A DNA stretch of 64,000 nt from Desulforadius tongensis (GTDB lineage: Bacteria; Bacillota; Desulfotomaculia; Desulfotomaculales; Desulfohalotomaculaceae): the NCBI RefSeq assembly GCF_016907915.1, contig NZ_JAFBCW010000002.1, positions 97,547-161,546 on the forward strand, in the 5' to 3' direction. A program made the translations under genes and the position numbers. How positions within the stretch are numbered: the stretch's first letter is position 1; each line of letters begins with the position of its first letter. The notes under the pieces are model-generated. The model was not told the DNA's origin. It saw only the letters and a list, made by a program, of their open reading frames with translations, and made no database searches. Shown here one piece after another: positions 18,101-26,885 of this stretch.

Positions 18101-19072
18101 ATGTTTGCTTGGCTGGATTATTTAATGCGGCTGCTTGTAACAGAGGTTTTCGGGCTTTCTATGGATTCAAGACTGGGCTCCAGTGTACATTTTTTCTTTT
18201 ACGATACGGTTAAAATTATAATCCTGCTGGGGATAATGATTTTTGCTATATCATACATCAGGAGTTATTTCCCGCCGGAACGAACAAAAAAAATACTTAC
18301 CCGTTTTGGGGGTGTTAAAGGTAACATTATGGCTTCCCTTTTGGGTATTGTTACCCCGTTTTGCTCTTGTTCATCGGTTCCGTTATTTATCGGTTTTGTG
18401 GAAGCCGGTATTCCGTTGGGGGTAACCTTTTCGTTTTTAATTACTTCTCCCATTGTAAATGAAGCGGCCTTTGCTATCCTGCTGGGTACATTTGGCGTAA
18501 AAATAGCGGCAGTATATGTAGCTGCCGGGGTTTTACTCGGTGTGTTGGGCGGTATAGTTATCGGCAGAATGAAGATGGAAAAAGAGGTTGAAGATTACGT
18601 TTATAAGTTAAAAGTGGGCGAGGCTGAAATTCAAGAAATGACTGTGCAAGAAAGAATTGACTTTGCCCTTAACAACGTAAAGGATATTCTTAGGAGAATA
18701 TGGTTGTTTTTATTCATTGGAATTGGTCTTGGGGCAGCTATTCACGGTTATGCGCCGGAGGCAATATTAGCCAGATATGCGGGGCCTGATAATCCTTTAG
18801 CTGTTTTTGTGGCCACAATCCTGGCAATACCCCTGTATTCCAATGCTCTTGGCACCATTCCCATTGCGGAAGCATTGATAAATAAAGGGGTTGGCATTGG
18901 TACTGCACTGGCATTTATGATGGCCACAACGGCTTTGTCGGCCCCGGAAATGATACTGCTGAGGAAAGTGATAAAACCCAGGTTGATTGCTAATTTTGTG
19001 CTGATAACAGGTATCGGGATTGTTATAGTGGGTTATTTGTTTAACTTTTTAATTTCTCCTGTAACAACATAG
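18101..19072 (+). CDS. DUF318 (ArsP_1-like) permease
   Basis: The 323-residue membrane protein has about eight segments. It carries the family hallmark TPFCSCSSVPLFIGF followed by SFLITSPIVNEAA, and the matching second repeat LAIPLYSNALGTIPIAEAL. ArsP-type members export trivalent organoarsenicals; others are linked to metal or thioredoxin-dependent functions. GGAAGGAGATATAA precedes ATG 18101. The ArsR-type regulator gene directly downstream supports metal or metalloid response. The substrate is not certain. Confidence 0.85.
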   Translation: MFAWLDYLMRLLVTEVFGLSMDSRLGSSVHFFFYDTVKIIILLGIMIFAISYIRSYFPPERTKKILTRFGGVKGNIMASLLGIVTPFCSCSSVPLFIGFVEAGIPLGVTFSFLITSPIVNEAAFAILLGTFGVKIAAVYVAAGVLLGVLGGIVIGRMKMEKEVEDYVYKLKVGEAEIQEMTVQERIDFALNNVKDILRRIWLFLFIGIGLGAAIHGYAPEAILARYAGPDNPLAVFVATILAIPLYSNALGTIPIAEALINKGVGIGTALAFMMATTALSAPEMILLRKVIKPRLIANFVLITGIGIVIVGYLFNFLISPVTT

Positions 19073-19126
19073 TGCAAAGGTTATTCTGCCTGGCGGTTTT
19101 AAAGGGCAGATAGATCAATAGAAGAT

Positions 19127-19158
19127 AAACCGGGATGAAAAATCCTGGTTTATTTTTT
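19127..19158 (+). terminator. Terminator after the permease gene
   Basis: AAACCGGGAT pairs with ATCCTGGTTT around a GAAAA loop, followed by ATTTTTT. It places the permease and the arsR-like gene in separate units. Confidence 0.88.
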
Positions 19159-19243
19159 ATATCACCTGTTAACCTTTTAAAATTTATACAGAGGTATAGT
19201 AGAGTCTTTGTTTCTTGGTATATAATTATATTAGAATGTGTAG

Positions 19244-19579
19244 GTGGTGGTAAAAATTAGTGATAAGATATCTCAATTAAAAGCGGATATTTTTAAAGCG
19301 CTTTCTCATCCCACGAGAATTCGCATATTGGAACTGTTAAAAGACGGTGAACTTTGTGTTTGCGACATATTTGAACAGTTAGGTGTAGAACAGGCTAATA
19401 CATCACAGCACTTGGCTGTTTTAAAAAAACAGCATATTCTTGAGAGCAGAAAGGAAGGGCTTCGGGTTATATACAGCATTAAATACCCGGAGATTATTGA
19501 AGTGCTGAAAGCGGTTGATAAAATACTTTTTCTACAAGCAAATGAGGCTATGAAGACTTTTGGTGAATTTAGCGGGTAA
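19244..19579 (+). CDS. ArsR/SmtB family metalloregulator
   Basis: The 111-residue winged-helix protein has KALSHPTRIRILELL, the metal-site motif ELCVCDIFEQLG (ArsR-type CVC in the recognition region) and QANTSQHLAVLKKQ as the DNA-reading helix. The CVC pair is the classic As(III)/Sb(III) site. GTG 19244 in GGTGGTGG is the likely start; there is no nearby ATG. A TATAAT lies at 19221-19226. It probably represses its own gene and perhaps the permease upstream. Confidence 0.9.
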   Translation: MVVKISDKISQLKADIFKALSHPTRIRILELLKDGELCVCDIFEQLGVEQANTSQHLAVLKKQHILESRKEGLRVIYSIKYPEIIEVLKAVDKILFLQANEAMKTFGEFSG

Positions 19580-19658
19580 GCTGTTACAGCTCTGACAGTA
19601 CAGCTGCAGCCTTTGATACAGTAAAATTACTTAATAAAATGATATATTTAATGAGTAT

Positions 19659-19837
19659 GGGGACGGGTACTTTGACCCTAAAGGGTTAAAGTTTAAAAGG
19701 GAAGCCGGTGCAATTCCGGCGCGGTCCCGCCACTGTGAGGGTGAAGTGTGCCGCACAATGCCACTGGGGTGATGCTCAATTTGCCCTGGGAAGGCGCGGT
19801 ATGCTGGTGAGCCTAAGCCAGGAGACCTGCCCGTTCC
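19659..19837 (+). promoter_or_regulatory. Cobalamin (B12) riboswitch
   Basis: All core elements of the adenosylcobalamin riboswitch are readable: AAAGGGAAGCCGGTGCAATT (19695 region), the GCGGTCCCGCCACTGTGA core, and the closing GCCTAAGCCAGGAGACCTGCC. The outer stem P1 pairs GGGGACGGG at 19659-19667 with CCCGTTCC at 19830-19837. It lies 143 bases before the SLH/DUF4430 gene and should switch that operon off when B12 is plentiful. Downstream at 19910-19933 is a 9-bp hairpin. Confidence 0.96.
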
Positions 19838-19874
19838 TTACAACCATATACCTACGCGGATAGGAGGGGTTGTG

Positions 19875-19904
19875 ATGTATGAAAAAGTGAAATTATTGGT
19901 TTAA
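19875..19904 (+). CDS. Possible leader peptide behind the B12 riboswitch
   Basis: A nine-codon frame (MYEKVKLLV) starts at ATG 19875 just after TAGGAGGGG, the strongest ribosome site in the leader. It ends 5 bases before the hairpin at 19910. Its own Shine-Dalgarno AGGGG can pair with the CCCCT of that hairpin's left arm, so it could instead be part of the riboswitch expression platform. Translation is not shown. Confidence 0.3.
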   Translation: MYEKVKLLV

Positions 19905-19909
19905 GTGTG

Positions 19910-19943
19910 TCCCCTGTCTTTAATGGCGGGGGATGTTGTTGTG
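19910..19943 (+). promoter_or_regulatory. Hairpin in riboswitch expression platform
   Basis: TCCCCTGTC pairs with GGCGGGGGA over 9 bp (three G-U pairs) with a 6-base loop, followed by TGTTGTTGTTG rather than a pure T-run. It may be a weak terminator controlled by the upstream riboswitch, or it may only shape the leader RNA. Confidence 0.45.
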
Positions 19944-19980
19944 CAGCACTGATTAACACTAAAGAAAGGATGTAGAGCAA

Positions 19981-22900
19981 TTGTTTAAGAAAAGATTTGC
20001 CGGTTTTACCCTGATATACTGCTTGTTTTTAGCGGTACTGTTATGTAATTTCACTGCGCTGCCTGCCGGTGCAGAAACTTTAGAAGATGCTGCCAATTCG
20101 TTAATTAACTATTATAAGACTAACAAAGCCCAGCCGGATAACTGGGAAGAGCTGGTGGGCCTGGAACAGGCAGGAGTAATAGATGAGTTTGACCTGTCGA
20201 AATGGTCTGTTGAAATTAATGACAATTCCCAGGCTGTGGACTACGCTTCAGCAATTTTGGGATTAATTTCAGCCGGTAAGGATCCCCAAAGCTATACCGA
20301 CCCTGAAGGCCGCCAGATCAACCTGGTGCAGCGTTTGGTTGAAATGCAGAGGGACGATGGCGGTTTTGGTGGTTACATTAACAATGTCATATATTCGATT
20401 TTGGCGCTGGATAAAGCAGGAGCTGATTATAGAGCGGAAGATGCAGTAAGGTACTTGATTAACCAGCAGAGAGATGATGGTGGCTTTTCCCTTTCGGGGG
20501 CCACCGGTGATCCCGATGTCACCGGCATGGCACTGATGGCCCTGGCAAATCACACCGGCCTGGACGGAGTAAATGATGCAGTTGATAAAGCCCTTAATTT
20601 TCTTCATGCCGTTCAGCTGGAGACGGGGGGATTTGCTTCTTACGGGAATGAAAATGCGGAGAGTACAGCCAAAGTAATTCAGGGATTGGTAGCCTGCGGC
20701 GAGGATGTTAGACAATGGAATAAAAATGATCATAATATTATTCAAGCCCTGTTTAATTTCAGATTAGCGGACGGTTCCTTCAGCCACCTGGTGGGCGGTG
20801 CCAGCAGCGAGATGGCCACCCGGCAGGTTTTAATGGCGGTAGCTGATCTTATCAATTCCGGTTATTCTGATTTTCAGCTGGAAGCTGAAGAGAAACAGAG
20901 CGATGATGCTGAAAATAGCAATCCCGAAGTAAGCATACGGGTGGAAGGTGCTGACAGCACCTTAAAGAAAGGAACTGTAACTGTTGATGGTACTGCCCTG
21001 GATGCTCTAAAGGAATTGGTTGGGGAAGATAATATTGGATATAACCAGTGGGGAATGGTAGACAGCATCCTGGGGGAAAGCGGGCAGGCAAACGTAGTTG
21101 AAGGAATTAATACTTACTGGAAATACTACGTAATAAGAGACGGTGAGATAGACACCGGTGCTTTTTCCTCAGGGCCGGGCAGTTACAGTATTCAAGATGG
21201 TGATGAGGTAGTATTTTATATCGGTGCTTGTGATGCTGTTACCTGGGCTGATAAGACCTACATACCCGTCATTAATATAAGCCCGTCTGAACCTGAGGTG
21301 GGGCAGACGGTAACCATGTCTGTATATGGCGAGTATTACGATTGGAGTAAAAATGATTTTTCAATAATCCCGGTGGACCCTGTAACCGTTGATTTTAACG
21401 GTAAGGTGTATACCACTTCTGACAGCCGGGTACAAATTCCCTTGGAAACGGCGGGTACCGTAACTTACCGGGTGTACAAGCAGCATGCCGGCGGCTACCC
21501 GGAATTGATTAGAAGTGCTGGACAGCTGACTGTAAAGCCGCGGCAAAGCGATGGCGGTGTAATTGAGCACGGTATTTTAGTTAGTGTTAAAGTAGTAGAC
21601 AATCATAAAAACCTGCTTTTTGACGGCAGGGTGGAGTTGAGTAAGGATAAAGCTGATGTTTTTCATGCCCTGGTGGAAACAGGTCTTTCATACAGGACGA
21701 AATGGGGAAACAAGTATGTTTCTGAAATAGCCGGCCTGGCCGAAGATCTTTCCGGAACTGCCGGGTGGAAGTACAAGATAAACGGCAGTATACCGAGCGT
21801 GCCGGCCATTGATTGTCCCGTAAGAGAAGGGGATGATATTATATGGTTTTGGGCGGTTAATGCGGAGGACACCGGCAGCGGTGAACTACCCCCAGCGGTT
21901 GAAGAACCGGAAGTGCCTGAGATACCAGAGGTGCCCGCTGAACGCTTGAAAGCAGTGGAACGGTCAAAAGAAAAGGTTAGTGAAGAACTGAAGAACATTG
22001 CGCGGGAAATGACTGCTTTAGCACCCGCCGAACAGGAATTGTACAACATAGTGGAACTGTATGACGGTGAAGCGGTTGTTGTGGGAGCAGAAACCCCGCT
22101 CACTGAGAAAGAACGAAAACAGTGGGCGGAGATATTGAAAAATAACCAGGTGGATGTAGAAAAAGAATTAAAGGCCGGGCATAAAGATGAAGTGAGCGAT
22201 GCAGTGGGCGAGGTTAGCCTCTATATAGAAAAAGGTGCCTTGAAAGAGGATACCATCATTAAGGTGAAAAAAGAAGACGGTGCCGGTGTTATCGTGCCGG
22301 ATGCGCACCGCATGATCTCCCCTGTATACAACTTCGGCCCGGACGGAACCAGTTTTGCAGAGCCGGTTACGTTAAAAATAAAACTGGTGCTGCCGGAGGA
22401 TGTTACCCCGGGCAATTTAGTTCTGGCATGGTATGATTCCCGGAATAAAAGCTGGGTGCCGGTGCCGACGGTGGTTAACATGGCTGCCGGTGAAATTAGC
22501 GGCTTGATTACTCGCTTTACAAAATTTGCGGTATTGGAACGAAAAGAACGGGCTGCATCCTTTGCTGACGTCGATCCCAAAGTGTACCCGTGGGCCGAAA
22601 AGGCTATTAATTATCTGGCTGTAAAGGGTATTGTTTCCGGTACCGGTGAAGGTAATTTCAGCCCCGAAAGGCAGGTAACCAGGGCGGAGTTTGTGGCCAT
22701 GCTGGTGACGGCTCTGGAATTGGAAGACGATCCGGACTATAATGTTAATTTTTCAGATATAAGTGAAGATAGCTGGTATGCCGCTTCTGTAAAAGCTGCC
22801 GTAAAGGCAGGGTTGATTAAAGGATATAATGACGGGACTTTTCGTCCCCATGATACCGTAACCAGGGAACAAGCTGCAGCCATCCTGTGCCGGGTGCTAA

Positions 22901-23094
22901 AGTTAAAACCGGCGGAAGAAGGGCAGCGGTTTAAAGATGCGGGGGAAATTTCTCCTTGGGCGCGGGAATCCGTTCAGGCGGCAGCTGATAATCAGGTAGT
23001 TAAAGGATTTGCAGACGGGACATTCCGGCCCAAACATTCTGTCAGCCGTGCTCAATGTGCGGTGTTCATTTACCGTCTGCTTAAACTGGTATAG
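19981..23094 (+). CDS. S-layer-anchored transcobalamin-like protein (toroid + 2 DUF4430 + SLH)
   Basis: The 1037-residue exported protein has a signal peptide (cleavage near PAGA-E). Domains in order: an alpha/alpha toroid of the prenyltransferase/terpenoid-cyclase fold (about 30-295) with repeats such as QRDDGGFGGY, QQRDDGGFSLS, QLETGGFASY and LADGSFSH; DUF4430 (about 318-419, NTYWKYYVIRDGEID); a beta-sandwich (about 420-515); a second DUF4430 (about 531-630, SGTAGWKYKINGS); a Pro/Glu linker; a ZU5-like region (about 741-853); and three SLH repeats (about 859-1037, each with DGTF or EGNF and an R-E/R-A motif). Toroid plus DUF4430 is the plan of human intrinsic factor and transcobalamin. The start is TTG 19981. 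With the B12 riboswitch upstream and ECF importer downstream, a cell-surface B12-binding role is inferred. Confidence 0.85.
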   Translation: MFKKRFAGFTLIYCLFLAVLLCNFTALPAGAETLEDAANSLINYYKTNKAQPDNWEELVGLEQAGVIDEFDLSKWSVEINDNSQAVDYASAILGLISAGKDPQSYTDPEGRQINLVQRLVEMQRDDGGFGGYINNVIYSILALDKAGADYRAEDAVRYLINQQRDDGGFSLSGATGDPDVTGMALMALANHTGLDGVNDAVDKALNFLHAVQLETGGFASYGNENAESTAKVIQGLVACGEDVRQWNKNDHNIIQALFNFRLADGSFSHLVGGASSEMATRQVLMAVADLINSGYSDFQLEAEEKQSDDAENSNPEVSIRVEGADSTLKKGTVTVDGTALDALKELVGEDNIGYNQWGMVDSILGESGQANVVEGINTYWKYYVIRDGEIDTGAFSSGPGSYSIQDGDEVVFYIGACDAVTWADKTYIPVINISPSEPEVGQTVTMSVYGEYYDWSKNDFSIIPVDPVTVDFNGKVYTTSDSRVQIPLETAGTVTYRVYKQHAGGYPELIRSAGQLTVKPRQSDGGVIEHGILVSVKVVDNHKNLLFDGRVELSKDKADVFHALVETGLSYRTKWGNKYVSEIAGLAEDLSGTAGWKYKINGSIPSVPAIDCPVREGDDIIWFWAVNAEDTGSGELPPAVEEPEVPEIPEVPAERLKAVERSKEKVSEELKNIAREMTALAPAEQELYNIVELYDGEAVVVGAETPLTEKERKQWAEILKNNQVDVEKELKAGHKDEVSDAVGEVSLYIEKGALKEDTIIKVKKEDGAGVIVPDAHRMISPVYNFGPDGTSFAEPVTLKIKLVLPEDVTPGNLVLAWYDSRNKSWVPVPTVVNMAAGEISGLITRFTKFAVLERKERAASFADVDPKVYPWAEKAINYLAVKGIVSGTGEGNFSPERQVTRAEFVAMLVTALELEDDPDYNVNFSDISEDSWYAASVKAAVKAGLIKGYNDGTFRPHDTVTREQAAAILCRVLKLKPAEEGQRFKDAGEISPWARESVQAAADNQVVKGFADGTFRPKHSVSRAQCAVFIYRLLKLV

Positions 23095-23126
23095 TTTTTC
23101 TTAATCCCGCTCCGGAGGTGGTTTAA

Positions 23127-24290
23127 ATGAAGCGGTTTTACCTGCTGGTTTTAATACTAACTTTACTGCTGTTTGCTGGCTGTGTTTCTTCAGACGATGC
23201 CGATCTGCAGAAGGAGCAAATTAAAATTGCCGCTGACAGCAGTTCGCAGGCTGTCAGCCCTGCCGAAGAACCTGCTGAAAGCAGCGGAGAAGAAGCGGCG
23301 GCACCGGGTGAACTGTTAGAAGAAAAGCCGGGCAGGCAGTGGGGTTCCGGGCCGGTTTCAAAAGAAGATGCTTCCCAATCTGAAAATAAAGCTGCACGGG
23401 CGGCAGCCGGTACGGCTGAAGTACCGGCCGGGCCCACAGCAACCCTGTGGGTAACCCGGGACTTTGCTCAAAAAGAAATAACGGGCAGGGAAATATTACT
23501 TCACCCGGGTGATTCGGTGATGGATATATTAAAGGCCAACCTGCAGGTAAAAACCCAGTATGGAGGCGCCTTTGTAAGTGATATTAATGGTTTGGCTTCC
23601 GGGTATGTTGGGCCTGATAAAAAGAAGATGGACTGGTTTTACTATGTCAATGGCATTATGACATCGGTGGGGGCCCAGGATTACCATCCCACCTCCGGTG
23701 AAATCATCTGGTGGGACTACCACGACTGGGGCAGCGCCCCCTTTACCCCGGCGCTGATTGGCGCCTTTCCGGAGCCTTTTCGCAGCGGCTATCAAGGTAA
23801 AAATCCCGGTACAACGGTGCTGGTGACGGCAGGATGTGAGCAGCAGGGGGAAAGGTTGGCCCGCAGCCTGCGTGATTTAGGTGTCAGGCAGGTGGAAGTT
23901 AAGCCCTATAGTGAGAATTTACTGGTTGAAGATAAAAAAATTACCCTGGTGGTGGGCCTGTGGAAGCAGCTTGAAAAAGATGAATACTGGCAGGGACTGC
24001 AAAAACAGCGCCGAAAAACCGGTTTGTTTGTGGAACTGGCGTCGGATTATTTTGCTGCCCTTGATGCCCAGGGTACGGTGGCCCGGCGTTATGAAAAAAA
24101 TGTGGGGGCCATAGCAGCTGCCGGTACAGGGCTGGGTGATTTTACCCCGGTATGGCTGGTTACCGGCTTGGATAAGGCAGGGCTGGATAATGCCGTTAAT
24201 ATTCTTACAGAAAATCATCAAAAAATAAAGCAGCACTTTGGGGCCCTGGTGGTGGATGGAAAAGTGGTGGCTGTTCCGGTTACCGGGTAA
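23127..24290 (+). CDS. DUF4430 lipoprotein, likely B12-binding
   Basis: The 387-residue protein has a lipoprotein signal with lipobox LLLFAGC, then a low-complexity Ala/Glu/Ser linker, then one DUF4430 domain (about 104-203) with VMDILKANLQVKTQYGG, MDWFYYVNGIMTSVG and the WWDYHDWG end. The C-terminal part (about 210-387, with TVLVTAGCEQQGERLARSL and ALVVDGKVVAVPVTG) is not recognised. GGAGGTGG precedes ATG 23127. It would sit on the outer face of the membrane between the S-layer protein and the ECF transporter and could hand B12 to the S component (inference). Confidence 0.82.
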   Translation: MKRFYLLVLILTLLLFAGCVSSDDADLQKEQIKIAADSSSQAVSPAEEPAESSGEEAAAPGELLEEKPGRQWGSGPVSKEDASQSENKAARAAAGTAEVPAGPTATLWVTRDFAQKEITGREILLHPGDSVMDILKANLQVKTQYGGAFVSDINGLASGYVGPDKKKMDWFYYVNGIMTSVGAQDYHPTSGEIIWWDYHDWGSAPFTPALIGAFPEPFRSGYQGKNPGTTVLVTAGCEQQGERLARSLRDLGVRQVEVKPYSENLLVEDKKITLVVGLWKQLEKDEYWQGLQKQRRKTGLFVELASDYFAALDAQGTVARRYEKNVGAIAAAGTGLGDFTPVWLVTGLDKAGLDNAVNILTENHQKIKQHFGALVVDGKVVAVPVTG

Positions 24291-24318
24291 GTCGATCAGC
24301 CGGTACTGGTAAGATGAT

Positions 24319-25239
24319 ATGTATAGTTATCAAGATAAAAAATTATTTCTGCAAACTCTTCACCCTGCAGCTGTGCTGGCCCATACCGGTGTAATGTTTT
24401 TTCTGTCCTTAACCTGCAGTCACCCGGTATTTTTACTGCTGCTGTATATTATCTTGCTGCTGGAAGTTAAGCTGGTGGATGGGCTCCCGGCGTATAAGAA
24501 CTGTGTTCTGTTTTCAATTATCATGCTGGTGATGATTATCTTAATTAACCCGTTGTTTGGCAGGCTGGGCAGCACGGTGCTCTGGAGCGGGCCGGTTCTG
24601 CCTGTTACGGGGCGGATTGTCTTTACTTTAGAAGCGGTGCTGTATGGCATCAATATGGGGATGCGGCTTTTGGTGGTGATTACGGTTTTCTTTTTATACA
24701 ACCGGATGATGAACCCGGACCGGGCCTTTTCCTTTTTAGCCCGGTATGCCCCGGGTTCGGTGATGCTGATAACCCTGGCCACCAGGCTGGTTCCTTATTT
24801 GGCTGTTCAATTTAAAAATATTAAAGAAGTGCAGCAGACCCGCGGTGTTGAATTTGACTGTCCCGGTATAACGGGCAAAATTAAGAGTTATTATCCTCTG
24901 CTAAAGGTGCTGCTGCTGTCTTCCCTGGAAAATGCTTTTAACATAGCCGAAGCCATCCAGAGCCGGGGTTACGGCAGCGGGCCGCGCAGTTATTATACCA
25001 GGGAAAAATTTCGCCCCCGGGATGTTATAGTGCTGGCAGCCAGCGGCGGGGCGCTTTTGGGCGGTATGGTATTGATGGCCGGGGGAGGGGCGGAATTTCA
25101 GTTTTACCCGCAGTTGGGGCCCCTTTTTGCCGCCCCGGGACAACCGGTTGTAATGATTATGATCGGTGTTTTTCTGATGCTGCCAGCGTTTTTAAATTGG
25201 GGGTGGCAGTATTGGCCTTACTTGAAGTGGAGAATTTGA
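24319..25239 (+). CDS. ecfT: ECF transporter transmembrane component EcfT
   Basis: The 306-residue membrane protein has the CbiQ/EcfT fold: N-terminal hydrophobic helices, then the cytoplasmic coupling region with two short Arg-Gly motifs (VQQTRGVEF and AIQSRGYGSG) that contact the ATPases, then two C-terminal hydrophobic helices. It couples ATP hydrolysis to the toppling of the substrate-binding S protein. It overlaps the ATPase gene by 28 bases. Divergent from cobalt-type CbiQ; the operon points to B12 as cargo. Confidence 0.88.
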   Translation: MYSYQDKKLFLQTLHPAAVLAHTGVMFFLSLTCSHPVFLLLLYIILLLEVKLVDGLPAYKNCVLFSIIMLVMIILINPLFGRLGSTVLWSGPVLPVTGRIVFTLEAVLYGINMGMRLLVVITVFFLYNRMMNPDRAFSFLARYAPGSVMLITLATRLVPYLAVQFKNIKEVQQTRGVEFDCPGITGKIKSYYPLLKVLLLSSLENAFNIAEAIQSRGYGSGPRSYYTREKFRPRDVIVLAASGGALLGGMVLMAGGGAEFQFYPQLGPLFAAPGQPVVMIMIGVFLMLPAFLNWGWQYWPYLKWRI

Positions 25240-26885
25240 CCTACTATTACGGAGGAGCGGGCAGTGCAGCTTTATCCGGGGTGAACTTAGAAATCAATGC
25301 GGGTGAATTTGTGCTGCTGGTAGGAAGGTCGGGCGGCGGTAAGTCCACCCTGCTTCGGGCCCTTTCGGGCCTGGTGCCCGATTTTTACGGGGGCACCATA
25401 GCCGGGACAGTACGGTATTTGGGAAAGAGTGTTCAGGAGTGGGATAAAGGTAAGCTGGCCGGGGAGATGGGCTTTATCTTTCAGGACCCGGAGCAGCAGC
25501 TGGTAATGACCGGCGTGGAAAGAGAAATTGCCTTTGGGATGGAAAACACCGCTGTCTCCCCCGGTGAGATGAAGCGGCGGGTGGCAGAGGTGATGCATTT
25601 TTTGAACATTTCTCACCTTAAAAGAAGAAATACCTTTGACCTGTCCGGTGGCCAGAAGCAGCTGGTGGTGCTGGCTTCTGTACTGGCCATGCAGCCTAAA
25701 GTGCTGCTTTTGGATGAACCCACCTCCCAGCTGGATCCGGTGGCGGCAGAGGAATTCCTCAACAATATAAGAAAGTTAAATGAAGAACTGGGGCTTACCG
25801 TTGTTCTGGTGGAGCAGCGGTTGGAGAGATGTTTGCACCTGGCACACCGGGTGCTGGTCATTGATGAGGGGCGTTTGGTCAGCGATTTTCCCCCCGGCCG
25901 GGCTGTAAAGTGGGAGTTGAAAAGAAACAGTGCTTTTTTACCCCCGCTGCCCCGTTTGTTTGCTGCCGCGGGCAGTGCCGCTGTTCCCCTCACCGTTGGT
26001 GAGGGGAGAAATAAACTGCGCGCCATGGGTTTCAGCGGTGCTGATTGCCCGGTAAAGGCAGTAACTCCGGAAGCGAATAATAAGTGCTGCCGGGCAGAAA
26101 AGCTGCTGGAGGTAAAAAATGTCTTTTATACCTACCCGGGGAGCCGGGAACCGGCCGTAGAAGGTGTTGACATGGCGGTGGAAAACGGGGAGTTTATAGC
26201 TGTGATAGGTGAAAACGGGGGCGGTAAAAGTACGTTACTAAAAACCATTTGCGGCTTACTGCGCCCCCAGCGGGGAAAAATCAGTATTTGCGGTGAGGAC
26301 ATAAGTAAAAAAAGCGTTCAGGAACTGGCGGGCACCGTAGGCTACCTGTCACAAAATCCCAACGATTATTTATTTCACGACACAGTTTGGGAAGAAGTGG
26401 CCTTTGGGTTAACGGTACGGGGAATTAAGGCCGGGGATACAGTGGAAGAAATTTTAGAAAAACTCCGGCTGACCGGTGTAAAAGATATAAACCCCAGGGA
26501 CTTAAGCGGAGGGGAGCGTCAAAGGGTGGCACTGGCATCGGTGCTGGTGTTAAAGCCCCGGCTGCTTTTGCTGGATGAACCGACCCGCGGCTTGGATGCA
26601 TATTTGAAGGAAGAACTGGGATCGCTTTTGCTGAGCCTGGTGGCAGAGGGAGTATCTGTAATAATGGTAACCCATGATATTGAATTTATCGCCGAGTATG
26701 CCGGCCGGGTGATGATTGTGTTTGATGGTGAAGTGGTGGCGGATGGTGACAAGCGGCAGGTACTGAACAACTCGCTTTATTATGCTCCTCAAGTAAATAA
26801 ATTGTTTCGCGGATTTTATGAGGGTGTGATTACCTTTCAGGAGGCCCTGAATTTGTTAAAGCGGTGTAATTATGAAGTGGATTAA
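25212..26885 (+). CDS. ECF transporter ATPase, two ATPase domains fused in one chain
   Basis: This 557-residue protein contains two complete ABC ATPases. Domain 1 has GRSGGGKSTLLR, LSGGQKQLVVLAS and LLLDEPTSQLDP; domain 2 has GENGGGKSTLLK, LSGGERQRVALAS and LLLDEPTRGLDA. A Pro/Ala-rich linker of about 60 residues joins them near 245-300. Most ECF systems use separate EcfA and EcfA'. The start is TTG 25212, preferred because GGGGGTGG lies 5 bases upstream; an earlier in-frame TTG at 25197 lies before that site. It overlaps ecfT and the S gene at both ends. Confidence 0.9.
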   Translation: MALLEVENLTYYYGGAGSAALSGVNLEINAGEFVLLVGRSGGGKSTLLRALSGLVPDFYGGTIAGTVRYLGKSVQEWDKGKLAGEMGFIFQDPEQQLVMTGVEREIAFGMENTAVSPGEMKRRVAEVMHFLNISHLKRRNTFDLSGGQKQLVVLASVLAMQPKVLLLDEPTSQLDPVAAEEFLNNIRKLNEELGLTVVLVEQRLERCLHLAHRVLVIDEGRLVSDFPPGRAVKWELKRNSAFLPPLPRLFAAAGSAAVPLTVGEGRNKLRAMGFSGADCPVKAVTPEANNKCCRAEKLLEVKNVFYTYPGSREPAVEGVDMAVENGEFIAVIGENGGGKSTLLKTICGLLRPQRGKISICGEDISKKSVQELAGTVGYLSQNPNDYLFHDTVWEEVAFGLTVRGIKAGDTVEEILEKLRLTGVKDINPRDLSGGERQRVALASVLVLKPRLLLLDEPTRGLDAYLKEELGSLLLSLVAEGVSVIMVTHDIEFIAEYAGRVMIVFDGEVVADGDKRQVLNNSLYYAPQVNKLFRGFYEGVITFQEALNLLKRCNYEVD

